Part shown: piece by piece, positions 34,464-44,024 of the stretch
How positions within the stretch are numbered: position 1 is the stretch's first letter
How the letters are laid out: each line of letters starts with the position of its first letter
Assembly (NCBI GenBank): GCA_012840135.1
Contig: DUMA01000023.1
Location: 62,001-126,000 of the forward strand
Origin: Thermoanaerobacterales bacterium
Lineage (GTDB): Bacteria; Bacillota; Thermosediminibacteria; Thermosediminibacterales; Tepidanaerobacteraceae
Length of the DNA: 64,000 nt
Reading direction: 5' to 3'
Translations under genes and position numbers: made by a program
The notes under the pieces: generated by a model
Seen by the model: the letters and a program-made list of their open reading frames with translations, nothing else
Told to the model about the DNA's origin: nothing
Databases searched by the model: none

Positions 34464-35711
34464 CTAGCGCTGTGATTCTTCCTCCAGCTTCATCCTGTCC
34501 CAGAGCTTGAGGAAAGGATAATAAACGATTGCAGTTGCCACAAGATTTACCATCTGCAGTAAAATGGCCTTCCAATCTCCGGTAGCCAGGAAACCGCTTA
34601 TAAACACGGGAGTGGTCCATGGCACGATTGCATATGGCCTTGCCACCAAATTCAATGCCATAGCCATATATGTAATTATTCCCGCAACCACAGGAGCCAG
34701 TATAAACGGGATGAACATTACCGGATTCATAATAATCGGCATCCCAAATGTTATGGGTTCGTTAACGTTGAAAAATGTGGACCAGATTCCTGCTTTCCCG
34801 ATGGCCCTCAACTGGGCGGATTTTGTATTGAGCAGCAGCAGTGCCAGTGCAAATGTGGCTCCGGCCCCGCCCACAAATACAAAGATGTAGATATACTGAT
34901 TTGATATGATGTTCGGCAATGCCGTCCCGGCAGCCTTGGCCGCCGCATTCTGCTCCGACAGGGCAAGCCAGACAGGCCCCAGAAAAACTGCCACGATATC
35001 CGCGCCCTGTATGCCCACGCACCACAGCAGTTGAATCACTATAATCGCAATCAGCGTGGCGGGCAGCGAAGATCCTAGATTCATTACGGGAATGCCGATA
35101 ACGTTGTTTATCGCCTCCGGAAGTGCCAGATTCACACTTTTTATCAATGCCGTATTTACTGCCCATACCGCAAATAAAATGACAAATCCGGGCACCAGTG
35201 CCGCAAAGGACCTAGCCACAAATGGCGGAACCTCCGGCGGCATCTTAATGAACATGTCCCTTTCCATGAAAAACCTCTGTATCTCCACGGCAAAAAGCGC
35301 CAGCAGCATGGCCACGAACAGGCCTTTACTTCCAAACCATGCCGTGGCAAGCCCTCCTCCTTCAGCAGCCGGTATTGAAAGAAGAAAGGCCGAAACGCTC
35401 AATACCCCGGATGCGAGTTGATCCACTTTGTAAGCCCTGGCAAGGGAATATGCGATCGTGAAAGAGGCCGCCAGGGCCATGATCCCGAAGGTAACGTTTG
35501 TTACTTTCAGAAGGTCGTTCCTGAAGGGTTCCACCGCTTTGTCAAGACTCTGAACGGGTGGATAAGCGATGATCATGAATAAGGACCCAATCAGCAAAAG
35601 TGGCATTACTGCGACAATGCCTTCCCGCAGCGCTTTCAAGTGCCTTTGCTCCGCAAGCCTTCCGGCAAACGGCATAAAACGTTCTTCCAGAAATTTAATG
35701 ATGGCTTTCAC
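34464..35711 (-). CDS. PTS cellobiose-type IIC component
   Basis: About 415 residues, multi-spanning permease of the Lac/cellobiose family. Family features are LKALREGIVAVMPLLLIGSL near the start and the motif INEP-like NVNEPITFGMPIIMNPVMFI near residue 325. The GTG at 35711 is preferred since GAGGT is 7 nt upstream; a GTG at 35720 is also in frame. It is the first gene after the sigma-54 promoter at 35751-35766. Confidence 0.93.
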   Translation of the reverse strand: MKAIIKFLEERFMPFAGRLAEQRHLKALREGIVAVMPLLLIGSLFMIIAYPPVQSLDKAVEPFRNDLLKVTNVTFGIMALAASFTIAYSLARAYKVDQLASGVLSVSAFLLSIPAAEGGGLATAWFGSKGLFVAMLLALFAVEIQRFFMERDMFIKMPPEVPPFVARSFAALVPGFVILFAVWAVNTALIKSVNLALPEAINNVIGIPVMNLGSSLPATLIAIIVIQLLWCVGIQGADIVAVFLGPVWLALSEQNAAAKAAGTALPNIISNQYIYIFVFVGGAGATFALALLLLNTKSAQLRAIGKAGIWSTFFNVNEPITFGMPIIMNPVMFIPFILAPVVAGIITYMAMALNLVARPYAIVPWTTPVFISGFLATGDWKAILLQMVNLVATAIVYYPFLKLWDRMKLEEESQR

Positions 35712-35750
35712 TAAAATCACCTCTTCTATATTTTTGTATTATATTGATTC

Positions 35751-35766
35751 TGCAAGGGCCATGCCA
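35751..35766 (-). promoter_or_regulatory. sigma-54 (-24/-12) promoter of the PTS operon
   Basis: On the minus strand TGGCATGGCCCTTGCA matches the consensus TGGCAC/TG-N4-TTGCA, with both GG and GC elements at correct spacing. It lies 40 nt before the IIC start and next to the gene for a sigma-54 activator. Confidence 0.85.
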
Positions 35767-35792
35767 TCATTGTATTGCCGTTGCCATCGAAT

Positions 35793-35872
35793 GTGTATTG
35801 CATGTGTATTGTACTTTCGCAGGTATTTCAAAGTGTATATAGGGGTAAAGAAGTGTATTAAATAAAGTGTAT
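35793..35872 (-). promoter_or_regulatory. cluster of five GTGTAT repeats, probable activator sites
   Basis: GTGTAT (ATACAC on the minus strand) begins at 35793, 35804, 35833, 35853 and 35867. The first two are within an 11-nt direct repeat ATGTGTATTG. They sit about 30-110 nt upstream of the -24 element, where a LevR-type activator would bind; the last two lie in the end of the activator gene. Confidence 0.55.
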
Positions 35873-38617
35873 CAAGCGAATTGCGTTTACATATTCAGAT
35901 GGAGGAAACGTTATTCCAAAGCTATCTTCCATTTCCGACAGTGCGCCTTTTATTAAAGAATATTGATTGTCATACAGTTTTAAGAATCTGGCTGCGTCCG
36001 CTTCATCCGCATTGCCTTCATAATTCCCTCTCAAAATTTTTTCCAGCGCACAGGCCATGTGCAGGGCAAGTCCTGCCAGCGTATCCGGAGTAAGGACTAT
36101 CCCCTGGACCCTGAGTTTGCGGTAAAAACAGGTGAAATTATGCATAAATTTGTCAACATCAATTCCAATTTTTCCCTGCATTGAACGTTTCATTTGCTCG
36201 AGGAACTGCAGGTTTTCATCATTTTCCACCGCCTGCCGCAACAAATCAAGGCCATCTTTCGCCAGAATATCCGTTGCCGGAATATACATTACCGAGGCAT
36301 CATCATATTTAAAGGTGCTTATTACGGCGAGAACATTTTTTTCTCGTTTCATCGTCTGGATTTTATATTCATAATCCTTCATAGAGGTGATTTCCACGGG
36401 TATTACATCCACATCCGCTCCAAGCTTTAGCAAATACCCCTCCACGATTTCCTTCAGCTTCAAGGCTGTCCCCCTGCCCGTTATGCATGCGGTTACTATT
36501 ACATCCTCCTTTATTGCCCGATCGAAGTCTTCTGATTTAAGATATGCTTTTCCTATGTAGGGGCTGAAGTTTATCACAGAATCATATATATCTTCAAGCG
36601 GCGACAGCATCTGGGATTTTCTCGCGGCTTCGAGCACCATCGGAGTGCTGGCCATATCAATGGTCTTTATGGGTATTCCCGTTTTGTTAAATATAATATC
36701 GCCGAACAGGGCGAGGGAGCCCATATCGACAAGCATAACAACGCCACTTCCTTCATTAGCCCTGACAACCAGATCCGTCAGATTTTCCAGGGCAACTTCC
36801 GGAGGCTGTTCAAGCGGCATGTCATAGGGAACCACGCATTCCTCCTGCAAAAGTTTGTTGACAACACCAGCCATAGACGTCGCCGTACTGTCGCCGTGCA
36901 TTGCCACGACGACACCCACACGCGCCTTGTCCAGGGTTCTGGCATAATCTTCGATTACAAGGAACATCGTCACAAAACCCAATTCGTCCTCCGGGAGCCT
37001 CATGCCGAATTCCCTGTCGATTGTCTCGAGCAGGACTTTGGAGGCGTCAAATTCCGCCGCATAAAGCCTTTTTGTCTCTTCTAGATGAGGATTGGAAATC
37101 ATCTTTCCGCTTTTCAGCCTGTCAATGGCAATAGACATATGTATTGAAAGCCCGAAAAGGATTTTGTTTGAAAATGTCCTGTTCAGCCTTTTTGAAGCGT
37201 AGCTCAGAAACAGCCGTACTATGTCCACCAGCCTTTTATCCACTATTTTATACAATTGGGTCGCATTGTCCCTGTCAAACCTGGCGGCATAACTGATGTA
37301 TCGCTTGATGTATGTATCCATTTCAAGGCTTATCACCATGCGGATATCCCTGTCGCTCATTCCTTTGGATTTTAACGCTTTGACCCGCTGTTCCAGCGCT
37401 TCATATATGTTCAATACGCCTTCAGAACCTGCGGTGTATTTTTGATCCGAACCGTCGGGCAAAAATACCATATTTCCGTCATCCAGGCCGATATCCTTAG
37501 GATCCCTGTATCCTTTGTTCCTCACAAATCCTTCCTTGACGGGTTCAGGCAGGCAATGGCTTTCTATACGAAGGGATTTGTCTTTGCCGGGCATATATTC
37601 CAAAAAAGCCCTGGCACAGGTCAGTTTGATGTCTTGCCTCAACTGTCCGATATTGCCCGGGCAATCATAATATAGCAGCAGTTTGATTGAATTTGCCTCA
37701 ACGGTTATGGGGGCTTTTAAAAGATTTGCTTCACACCTGAAAAAGTATTTTACAAGTTCCAGTCTATCGCCCGGTGACCAGTCTTTTAAGGCCGGCAACC
37801 TGATAATTACCGGTATTCGCCGGAGGAATGTCTTTAGCAGCGTTGACTGGATATTTTCCGTAGTGGCGCAGATTATAAACACCTTTGCCTTGCGGTAAGC
37901 TTCAGCTTCGCCCAGCCGCCTGTACATGCCCTTATCCAGAAGGTAAAACAACATTTCCTGCCCCTCCGGCGGCAACCTGTGAACTTCGTCCAGAAAGAGA
38001 ACTCCATTGTCCGCCCTCTCTACCAGCCCGATTTTATCCTGATCCAGGCCAGTGTACGTCCCCTTTTTTGCCCCAAAAAGCTGGGATACCAGAAGCTGCG
38101 GGTTGTTCGCATAGTCCGCACAATTAAGTGCTACAAAAGGCGCATTTGACTTTAGCCTTCCCCTATCTTTGGCATAAATGTACATGATTTCGGCAAACAT
38201 GCTCTTGCCGGTACCGGTATCCCCTATAATCAAAGTATGAAGTCCGTCGGGCGGATATAAAACGGCGGCTTTAGCCTGTTGTATGGCGGTTTTCAGGCTC
38301 GAATGCGCTCCAATTATGCTATCAAAAACCGTCGGCCTTTCCATCTGATTTTGAAAGGCTTCTTCCGGCGACCCGCTATTAACAGCCTGCTCTGCCTGCG
38401 AGTTTCCAACGGGTTTGTATAGTGTGGGCTTGCCCTTCACCTTCTCCAGCTTCCCGCTTTTCACAAGCTTATTCAAGTCTGCTGAAACATTTGACCTGTA
38501 CAAATTTAAATCGCGGGCAATTTCCAGGGCCGTAACCCCTGAAACACGCCCTCTTTCCCGCAACTGTTTGCCGCAAAGTTTTATTACCGTTTCAAAAACC
38601 ATATCGGCTCTTCTCAT
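35858..38617 (-). CDS. LevR/CelR-type sigma-54 activator with PTS-regulation domains
   Basis: About 919 residues. Domains in order are: N-terminal helix-turn-helix (ALEIARDLNLYRSNVSADLN), AAA+ sigma-54 interaction domain (Walker A GDTGTGKSMF, Walker B GVLFLDEVHRLP, and a GAFTGA-position loop reading GTYTGL), PRD1 (HMSIAIDRLKSG), an EIIA-Man-like part (VVAMHGDSTATSMAG), an EIIB-like part with Cys (IVTACITGRGTALKLKEIVE) and PRD2 (LALHMACALEKILRG). Phosphorylation by HPr and PTS proteins would set its activity. Its ATG at 38617 overlaps the P1 peptidase stop as ATGA. It almost surely drives the sigma-54 promoter just downstream. Confidence 0.93.
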   Translation of the reverse strand: MRRADMVFETVIKLCGKQLRERGRVSGVTALEIARDLNLYRSNVSADLNKLVKSGKLEKVKGKPTLYKPVGNSQAEQAVNSGSPEEAFQNQMERPTVFDSIIGAHSSLKTAIQQAKAAVLYPPDGLHTLIIGDTGTGKSMFAEIMYIYAKDRGRLKSNAPFVALNCADYANNPQLLVSQLFGAKKGTYTGLDQDKIGLVERADNGVLFLDEVHRLPPEGQEMLFYLLDKGMYRRLGEAEAYRKAKVFIICATTENIQSTLLKTFLRRIPVIIRLPALKDWSPGDRLELVKYFFRCEANLLKAPITVEANSIKLLLYYDCPGNIGQLRQDIKLTCARAFLEYMPGKDKSLRIESHCLPEPVKEGFVRNKGYRDPKDIGLDDGNMVFLPDGSDQKYTAGSEGVLNIYEALEQRVKALKSKGMSDRDIRMVISLEMDTYIKRYISYAARFDRDNATQLYKIVDKRLVDIVRLFLSYASKRLNRTFSNKILFGLSIHMSIAIDRLKSGKMISNPHLEETKRLYAAEFDASKVLLETIDREFGMRLPEDELGFVTMFLVIEDYARTLDKARVGVVVAMHGDSTATSMAGVVNKLLQEECVVPYDMPLEQPPEVALENLTDLVVRANEGSGVVMLVDMGSLALFGDIIFNKTGIPIKTIDMASTPMVLEAARKSQMLSPLEDIYDSVINFSPYIGKAYLKSEDFDRAIKEDVIVTACITGRGTALKLKEIVEGYLLKLGADVDVIPVEITSMKDYEYKIQTMKREKNVLAVISTFKYDDASVMYIPATDILAKDGLDLLRQAVENDENLQFLEQMKRSMQGKIGIDVDKFMHNFTCFYRKLRVQGIVLTPDTLAGLALHMACALEKILRGNYEGNADEADAARFLKLYDNQYSLIKGALSEMEDSFGITFPPSEYVNAIRLIHFI

Positions 38618-39576
38618 GATGGCCCCCTCAAATCCCTGCAGCATATTCTTCCGTACAAAGTTTCGGCTTGTTCCACCGCCCTGATCACGGCTTTGGCCAC
38701 TGCTTCCGCCGCAAGGGCTCCGACAATTGAAACATCCGCATCGATTTTACCCGTAGCAAGGCAAAATATGGCATCCCCGTCGTACATGGTATGCACCGGC
38801 CTTATAGTCCTGGCGAGGCCGTTGTGGGCCATGGATGCGGCCTTATTGGCGCCTGCCTTTGAAAGTCTGGCATTGGTGGCTATCACCCCTATGGTGGTAT
38901 TTCGCCCGAAGCCTGCACCGCCCGAAAAGCCTCTTTTCATCAGTTCTATGGTATTGGCAAAACCCGTCTTTTCCATGTTCAGTGCCCCTGCGATAATGGT
39001 TCCGTTTTCCGGGTCCACCACATCCCCCAGGCAGTTTACAACCTTCAGGGCTCCAACCACCAGGCCGCCGGCTCTTATGGAGGCTGTGCCCAGGCCTCCT
39101 TTCATGGAAAATTCGTCTCCCAAGTACTTGCCAACAGTGGCGCCTGTGCCGGCACCCACGTTGCCCATCATGTCATTTTTATCCGAGGCATTCAGGCACG
39201 CCTCATAACCCATTTTAAAATCAGGCCGTTTTTTGGAGTCTCCTGTTGATAGGTCGAAGATTACCGCTCCCGGCACAATGGGGACCTTAGCGATGCCTGT
39301 GTCAAACCCGATCCCCCGCTCTTCCAGATAGCGCATCACCCCGGAAGCTCCGTCGAGGCCAAAGGCACTTCCGCCGCTCAAATAGACGGCATGTACCTTT
39401 TCCACCAGATTCTTCGGGTCAAGCAGGTCCGTCTCCCGCGTCCCTGGTGCTCCTCCGCGCACATCCACTCCCGCCACAGCTCCGCTTTCACAGAGCACCA
39501 CGGTGCATCCAGTTGCTGCCTGCAAATCTCCGGCGTGACCCACCTTTATACCTTTTACATCGGTTATGCAATCCAT
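38614..39576 (-). CDS. P1 family peptidase (DmpA/S58-like)
   Basis: 320 residues. N-terminal nucleophile family: DCITDVKGIKVGHAGDLQAA, GGAPGTRETDLLDP, GGSAFGLDGASGVMRYLEER, and the self-cleavage and active-site region GRNTTIGVIATNARLSKAGA. Members are aminopeptidases or act on cyclic or beta-peptides; the substrate is unknown. It is 17 nt downstream of cheB and its stop overlaps the start of the sigma-54 activator gene (ATGA), so the two are translationally coupled. Confidence 0.9.
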   Translation of the reverse strand: MDCITDVKGIKVGHAGDLQAATGCTVVLCESGAVAGVDVRGGAPGTRETDLLDPKNLVEKVHAVYLSGGSAFGLDGASGVMRYLEERGIGFDTGIAKVPIVPGAVIFDLSTGDSKKRPDFKMGYEACLNASDKNDMMGNVGAGTGATVGKYLGDEFSMKGGLGTASIRAGGLVVGALKVVNCLGDVVDPENGTIIAGALNMEKTGFANTIELMKRGFSGGAGFGRNTTIGVIATNARLSKAGANKAASMAHNGLARTIRPVHTMYDGDAIFCLATGKIDADVSIVGALAAEAVAKAVIRAVEQAETLYGRICCRDLRGPS

Positions 39577-39593
39577 AAAGGCGCCTCCTCACA

Positions 39594-40712
39594 TCAGCCA
39601 TTTTTGATCAATTTAATCAGTTCCTCCGCTATCCTTGTATCGGGCAGCACCATGTCTACACATCCCGTATCGTATGCGGCTTTCGGCATCCCGTAGACCA
39701 CCGATGTGGCCTCATCCTGGGCGAGGACTATTCCTCCCATTGCCTTTACCTCTCTTACCCCCGCCGCGCCGTCCTTTCCCATCCCCGTAAAAACGCAGCA
39801 CAACAGTCCTTCCTTATATCTCTTTGCGGCAGATATAAAGAGCTTGTCCACCGCCGGCCTTACTCCGTGAACCGGAGGTGCGTTATCGAGTTTAATCTTC
39901 TCGCCATCCACCAGCATGTGATAGCCTCCCGGCGCGATATATACCTTCCCAGGTTCTATGGTTTCACCGTCCGCCGCCTCCACCACCGCAAGAGAGCTGT
40001 TGCTGTTCAGCCTCTCAGCAAAAGCCCGTGTAAATCCTGCGGGCATGTGCTGTACCACGAACACAGGAATACGAATATCCCCTGGCAGGCTTGTTATCAC
40101 ATCGTACAATACCTTTGGTCCTCCGGTAGAAGCTCCTAAGGCTGCCGCCTCAATTCTTTTCGACGATTTCAGAATGATCATTGCCTCTTTGGAATCCTGG
40201 ACCGGACTGCACCCGGGTTCCGCCCTGTCTTCTTGCGAGCCGGTTCTATGCTGCAACAGCTTTTTGAAACTGCTCCAGCTGTTTCTTTCATCCCGCAATT
40301 TTTTCCTTCTGGCTCCTGCATATCTAATCTTTTCTACCAGTTCATGCTTTATGCTGTCTATCTTAAAATATGTAAAACCGGAAGGCTTTTGAACAAAGTC
40401 GAAGGCCCCCAGCGACAGGGCCTCCATGGTTATGGAGGATCCACGGACAGTAAGTCCGCTCAGCATTATCACCTGAAAACACTCATCAAGTTCCATAATT
40501 TCTTTTAGTGCTTCCAGACCGCTCTTTTTCGGCATTTCCACATCCATCGTTATTACATCCGGCACCAACGTTCTTGCCTTTTCTACGGCCTCGGCTCCAT
40601 CCTTCGCAGTGCCCACAACTTCCATATCCTGCTGGGTGTTTATCATATCAGATATATATTTTCTCATAAAAGCAGAATCATCGACTACTATTACTCTAAT
40701 CTTTTCGACCAT
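39594..40712 (-). CDS. cheB: protein-glutamate methylesterase CheB
   Basis: 372 residues. Receiver domain with IVVDDSAFMRKYI, the phosphorylated Asp in VITMDVEMPKKSGLEAL, and a Lys in DFVQKPSGF. The C-terminal methylesterase domain has the catalytic Ser (LGASTGGPKVLYDVI), His (VVQHMPAGFTRAFAERL) and Asp (GMGKDGAAGVREVKAMGG). CheB demethylates chemoreceptors. The ATG at 40712 has GGGGG 8 nt upstream. No other chemotaxis gene is in the window. Confidence 0.95.
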   Translation of the reverse strand: MVEKIRVIVVDDSAFMRKYISDMINTQQDMEVVGTAKDGAEAVEKARTLVPDVITMDVEMPKKSGLEALKEIMELDECFQVIMLSGLTVRGSSITMEALSLGAFDFVQKPSGFTYFKIDSIKHELVEKIRYAGARRKKLRDERNSWSSFKKLLQHRTGSQEDRAEPGCSPVQDSKEAMIILKSSKRIEAAALGASTGGPKVLYDVITSLPGDIRIPVFVVQHMPAGFTRAFAERLNSNSSLAVVEAADGETIEPGKVYIAPGGYHMLVDGEKIKLDNAPPVHGVRPAVDKLFISAAKRYKEGLLCCVFTGMGKDGAAGVREVKAMGGIVLAQDEATSVVYGMPKAAYDTGCVDMVLPDTRIAEELIKLIKNG

Positions 40713-40799
40713 ATTAATTGCCCCCACCGCTGATTTATAATTATATTATTATTGTATCTTGCATTTTGCTACCAATTTTGCCAGCTTAAGCGGTCACGG

Positions 40800-42128
40800 T
40801 CATGCGCCGGGATTTTTTAGTTTCTCCAGCTTCTCTTTTCTTTTTTTAAATTCCCGCTCCTCCCCTTCTTCCGTAGGCACATAGTACTTTTTATCTTTCA
40901 AGCTGTCTGGCAGGCATTCCATATCCGCTATTTTGTTTTCAAAGTCATGAGCGTATTTGTATCCATCGCCATATCCCAGTTCCTTCATAAGCCTTGTGGG
41001 TGCGTTTCTGATGTGGAGGGGAACAGGCTCCGCTAAAGTATTTAATGCATCTTTTTTGGCTGCATTGTAACCAACATAGAGGGCATTGGACTTGGGCGCA
41101 AGGGAAAGATACACCGCAGCCTGGGCAAGATTTACGGCGCATTCGGGCATGCCTGTAAAGTGGGCTGCCTGATAGGCCGCCACTGCCTGCTCCAGAGCTC
41201 TAGGGTCTGCAAGGCCAACGTCTTCTGAGGCAAAACGTATCATGCGCCTTGCAACGTATAGAGGATCTTCCCCCGCTTCCAGCATTCGGGCCAGCCAGTA
41301 CACGGCAGCATCGCTGTCGCTGTTTCTCATGGATTTATGGAAAGCGGAAATAAGATTGTAGTGTTCTTCTCCTTTTTTATCATACAGTAAAGTCCTTTTT
41401 TGTAGGGCTTCTTCCAAAACCTTTTCAGTTATGCTGAGGGTTCCGTCTTTTTCCGGGCGGCAGCTCAAGGCGGCCAGTTCAAGGGTGTTCAAAGCCATTC
41501 GGGCGTCGCCGCTAGAAAAAATTGAAATCTTATATAATACATCATCTTCCACTTTGATTTTGAGCTTTCCCAAACCCCTATCCCTGTCCGCCACCGCTCT
41601 TTTCAGCAGTACCATAAGATCATCAGTACTGAGGGGATTTAACACAAAGACCTTGGAACGGGAAAGCAGGGCCGAGTTCAGCTCAAAGGAAGGATTTTCG
41701 GTAGTGGCGCCTATGAGGATTATATCTCCCTTTTCCACATAAGGTAAAAAAGCATCCTGCTGGGATTTGTTGAAGCGGTGGATCTCGTCGATAAAGAGCA
41801 GGGTCCTGCGCCCATAGCGTCTTCGCTCCTCGGCCTGTTTCATTACATCTTTTATCTCCTTTATGCCCGACAGCACGGCGCTGAAGGTTTCAAAATGGGC
41901 CCGGGTCTTTTCAGCTATTATTCTGGCCAGGGTGGTCTTACCCACACCCGGCGGCCCCCAGAGTATCATGGAAGTGATGCTGTCGCTTTCTATGAGTTTC
42001 CTGAGCACCCTGTCTTTTCCCAGAAGGTGCTGCTGGCCTACAAATTCATCCAGGTTTCTGGGCCTCATCCTGTCGGCCAGGGGAGAATTTATCTTTATAT
42101 CGTTTTCAAAAAGAGAACCCTGTTGCAT
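40800..42128 (-). CDS. rarA: replication-associated recombination protein RarA/MgsA
   Basis: 442 residues, AAA+ clamp-loader-like ATPase acting at stalled forks. N-terminal [20 protein letters not shown], Walker [14 protein letters not shown], Walker [21 protein letters not shown], sensor 1 [19 protein letters not shown]. The C-terminal tetramerisation region has [19 protein letters not shown] and [14 protein letters not shown]. The ATG at 42128 has AGGGGA upstream. Followed by a 71-nt gap from cheB-side genes; likely its own unit with acylphosphatase upstream. Confidence 0.95.
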   Translation of the reverse strand: MQQGSLFENDIKINSPLADRMRPRNLDEFVGQQHLLGKDRVLRKLIESDSITSMILWGPPGVGKTTLARIIAEKTRAHFETFSAVLSGIKEIKDVMKQAEERRRYGRRTLLFIDEIHRFNKSQQDAFLPYVEKGDIILIGATTENPSFELNSALLSRSKVFVLNPLSTDDLMVLLKRAVADRDRGLGKLKIKVEDDVLYKISIFSSGDARMALNTLELAALSCRPEKDGTLSITEKVLEEALQKRTLLYDKKGEEHYNLISAFHKSMRNSDSDAAVYWLARMLEAGEDPLYVARRMIRFASEDVGLADPRALEQAVAAYQAAHFTGMPECAVNLAQAAVYLSLAPKSNALYVGYNAAKKDALNTLAEPVPLHIRNAPTRLMKELGYGDGYKYAHDFENKIADMECLPDSLKDKKYYVPTEEGEEREFKKRKEKLEKLKNPGA

Positions 42129-42171
42129 TTTGGATATCCCCTTTAAAACTAATGACGGTCAAAACGATTCA

Positions 42172-42447
42172 TCAATACCTGATATCAAAACCTTTGTATA
42201 TCCCTTTAAAATCATCCCATACTACTTCCACATCGTCTACTTGAGCCCACCGGAGGCCTGTCCTTATATAATCCAGGAGGCTTTTTATATCGTTTTCTTC
42301 TCCTTCAACCTTTATTTCCACGCTGCCATCGGCCAGATTCCTGACAAAACCCGTAAGCAAAAGCGCAGTAGCCTTTCGAAAGACCGAATACCTCAGACCC
42401 ACTCCCTGGACGATGCCGTAAACCCGAATATGGGCGAATTTCTTCAT
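42172..42447 (-). CDS. acyP: acylphosphatase
   Basis: 91 residues. The catalytic Arg is in YGIVQGVGLRYSVFRKA and the Asn in GFVRNLADGSVEIKVEGEE, both at expected positions. Hydrolyses acyl phosphates such as acetyl phosphate or carbamoyl phosphate. Shine-Dalgarno AAAGGAG. It lies 4 nt after the truncated Uma2 gene and 43 nt before rarA. Confidence 0.94.
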   Translation of the reverse strand: MKKFAHIRVYGIVQGVGLRYSVFRKATALLLTGFVRNLADGSVEIKVEGEENDIKSLLDYIRTGLRWAQVDDVEVVWDDFKGIYKGFDIRY

Positions 42448-42451
42448 GGAA

Positions 42452-42772
42452 TCACTCCTTTACAAAAGTTAGAGTGACATTTTGGAAACAAAAAGTTTCT
42501 TTGGAAATATAGATTATATCCGGCTGGTAGGTTTCCTTTTCTTCAAGATAAACATCTAAAGGGGCATAAAAAACCAAACCCAGATCCCGTTCTTCCACAA
42601 AATCTATAAGTTTTTTTTCTATTCTTGTGGAAATGTATTGATGAGACGGAGTGGGTGAGGGAGTCATAATGAGTTTGCCTCCTATTAATTGATATGGAGC
42701 ACCTTCCGGCAGCTTTGCATAGTCTTCATAGGTATAAAACTCTTTGTTCGGAATATTTATCTCATACTTCAT
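42452..42772 (-). pseudogene. truncated Uma2 family (DUF820) gene
   Basis: 106 residues beginning MKYEINIPNKEFYTYEDYAK and running through GGKLIMTPSPTPSHQYISTR to YQPDIIYISKETF. Family members are near 185-200 residues and have a PD-(D/E)xK nuclease-like core whose VEILSPS-type segment comes after this point. Here the frame ends after a short unrelated tail (CFQNVTLTFVKE). The gene is therefore probably a non-functional remnant, though still preceded by a Shine-Dalgarno. Confidence 0.75.
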
Positions 42773-42813
42773 ATTAAGCCGCCTCCTGTCCAGATTTTTC
42801 TTAAAATTATGTA

Positions 42814-42839
42814 TTGGGGACGTTTCTCCGTGCCCCCAA
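42814..42839. repeat. REP-like hairpin
   Basis: TTGGGGACG, a 6-nt loop and CGTGCCCCCAA form an imperfect stem. GGGGAC...GTCCCC/GTGCCCC hairpins of this kind occur as dispersed repeats in many Clostridia, in some cases near REP-associated tyrosine transposases. Only one clear copy is in the window. Confidence 0.4.
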
Positions 42840-42962
42840 ACCTATTATATCAATATTTACCGAATCAAATCAATAAATTTACCTCATCAAAGACATGCAG
42901 GATTTTGGGTTTCCATATAGAATTATTGGTTAAGCAAACAATCAAATTCGGGAGGCCGTAAA

Positions 42963-43997
42963 ATGGAATTTATAGATTTGAGGAGCGATACGGTGACCAT
43001 GCCCACCCCGGAGATGCGAGAGGCTATGTATAAGGCAGAGGTGGGCGACGATGTATACGGTGAAGATCCCACCATTAACAGGCTGGAAGAAATGGCGAAA
43101 GATTTGCTGGGCAAGGAGGCAGCCATGTTCGTCACCAGTGGGACTCAGGGAAACCAGGTATGTGTGATGACCCACACCAGGCCCGGAGAGGAAATAATAC
43201 TGGAGGAAAAATGTCACATAATAACATATGAGGTGGGAGGAATAGGCTACCTTGCCGGTGTGCAGGCAAAACTCATCAAGGGTGAGCGCGGTGCCATGAA
43301 CCCGGAAGATATCGAAGCCGCCATACGGGAAGAAGATATCCACCAGCCGAGGACCAGCCTCATCTGTGTAGAAAACACCCATAACCGGGCTGGCGGGACC
43401 GTCATACCCATGGACGTGCTTCGAAGGACCCATGAAGTGGCCCGCATGCATGGCATACCCGTCCACATGGACGGTGCCAGGATCTTCAATGCCGCCACAT
43501 ATTTGAAAGTCCCTGTAAGGGAAATCGCAAAATACGCCGATTCGGTGATGTTCTGCCTTTCCAAGGGGCTTTGCGCTCCGGTGGGCTCCATAGTGGCAGG
43601 AAGCAGGGAATTTATAGTTAGGGCAAGAAAATTCCGCAAGATGATGGGTGGAGGATTGCGCCAGGCGGGATTTCTGGCAGCCGCCGGTATTGTAGCCCTG
43701 GAAAAAATGACCACAAGGCTTCAGGAAGACCACGACAATGCCAGGCTCCTGGCCGAAGGACTCAATTCCATACCGGGAATCAGCATAGACATGGAAACGG
43801 TCCAGACTAATATAGTAATATGTGATATCAGCGGTCTAAACTTGACGGGTGATGCATTTTCCCGCAAGCTTTTTGAAAAAGGAATCAGGGTCAACGGCGG
43901 AAAAAGTCCCATCGTCCGATTTGTAACCCATCACGGCATTGAAAAAGAAGATGTGGAAAAGACAATTGATGCAATAAAAACCATAGCAAAAAGGTAA
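42963..43997 (+). CDS. ltaE: low-specificity L-threonine aldolase
   Basis: 344 residues, PLP enzyme of fold type I. MEFIDLRSDTVTMPTPEMRE opens the protein, EDPTINRLEE and MFVTSGTQGNQVCVM follow, and the PLP Lys is in VMFCLSKGLCAPVGSIVAGS. It cleaves threonine to glycine and acetaldehyde. The glycine could feed the glycine reductase encoded in this window, though the genes are far apart. Shine-Dalgarno GGGAGG. The next gene in the same direction starts 27 nt downstream. Confidence 0.95.
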   Translation: MEFIDLRSDTVTMPTPEMREAMYKAEVGDDVYGEDPTINRLEEMAKDLLGKEAAMFVTSGTQGNQVCVMTHTRPGEEIILEEKCHIITYEVGGIGYLAGVQAKLIKGERGAMNPEDIEAAIREEDIHQPRTSLICVENTHNRAGGTVIPMDVLRRTHEVARMHGIPVHMDGARIFNAATYLKVPVREIAKYADSVMFCLSKGLCAPVGSIVAGSREFIVRARKFRKMMGGGLRQAGFLAAAGIVALEKMTTRLQEDHDNARLLAEGLNSIPGISIDMETVQTNIVICDISGLNLTGDAFSRKLFEKGIRVNGGKSPIVRFVTHHGIEKEDVEKTIDAIKTIAKR

Positions 43998-44024
43998 TTT
44001 TTCGGTGATTGAGCGGAGGAATCC

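Noticed and set aside
38614-40712. cheB as part of a chemotaxis island
   Set aside because: No cheA, cheW, cheR, receptor or flagellar gene lies in the window.
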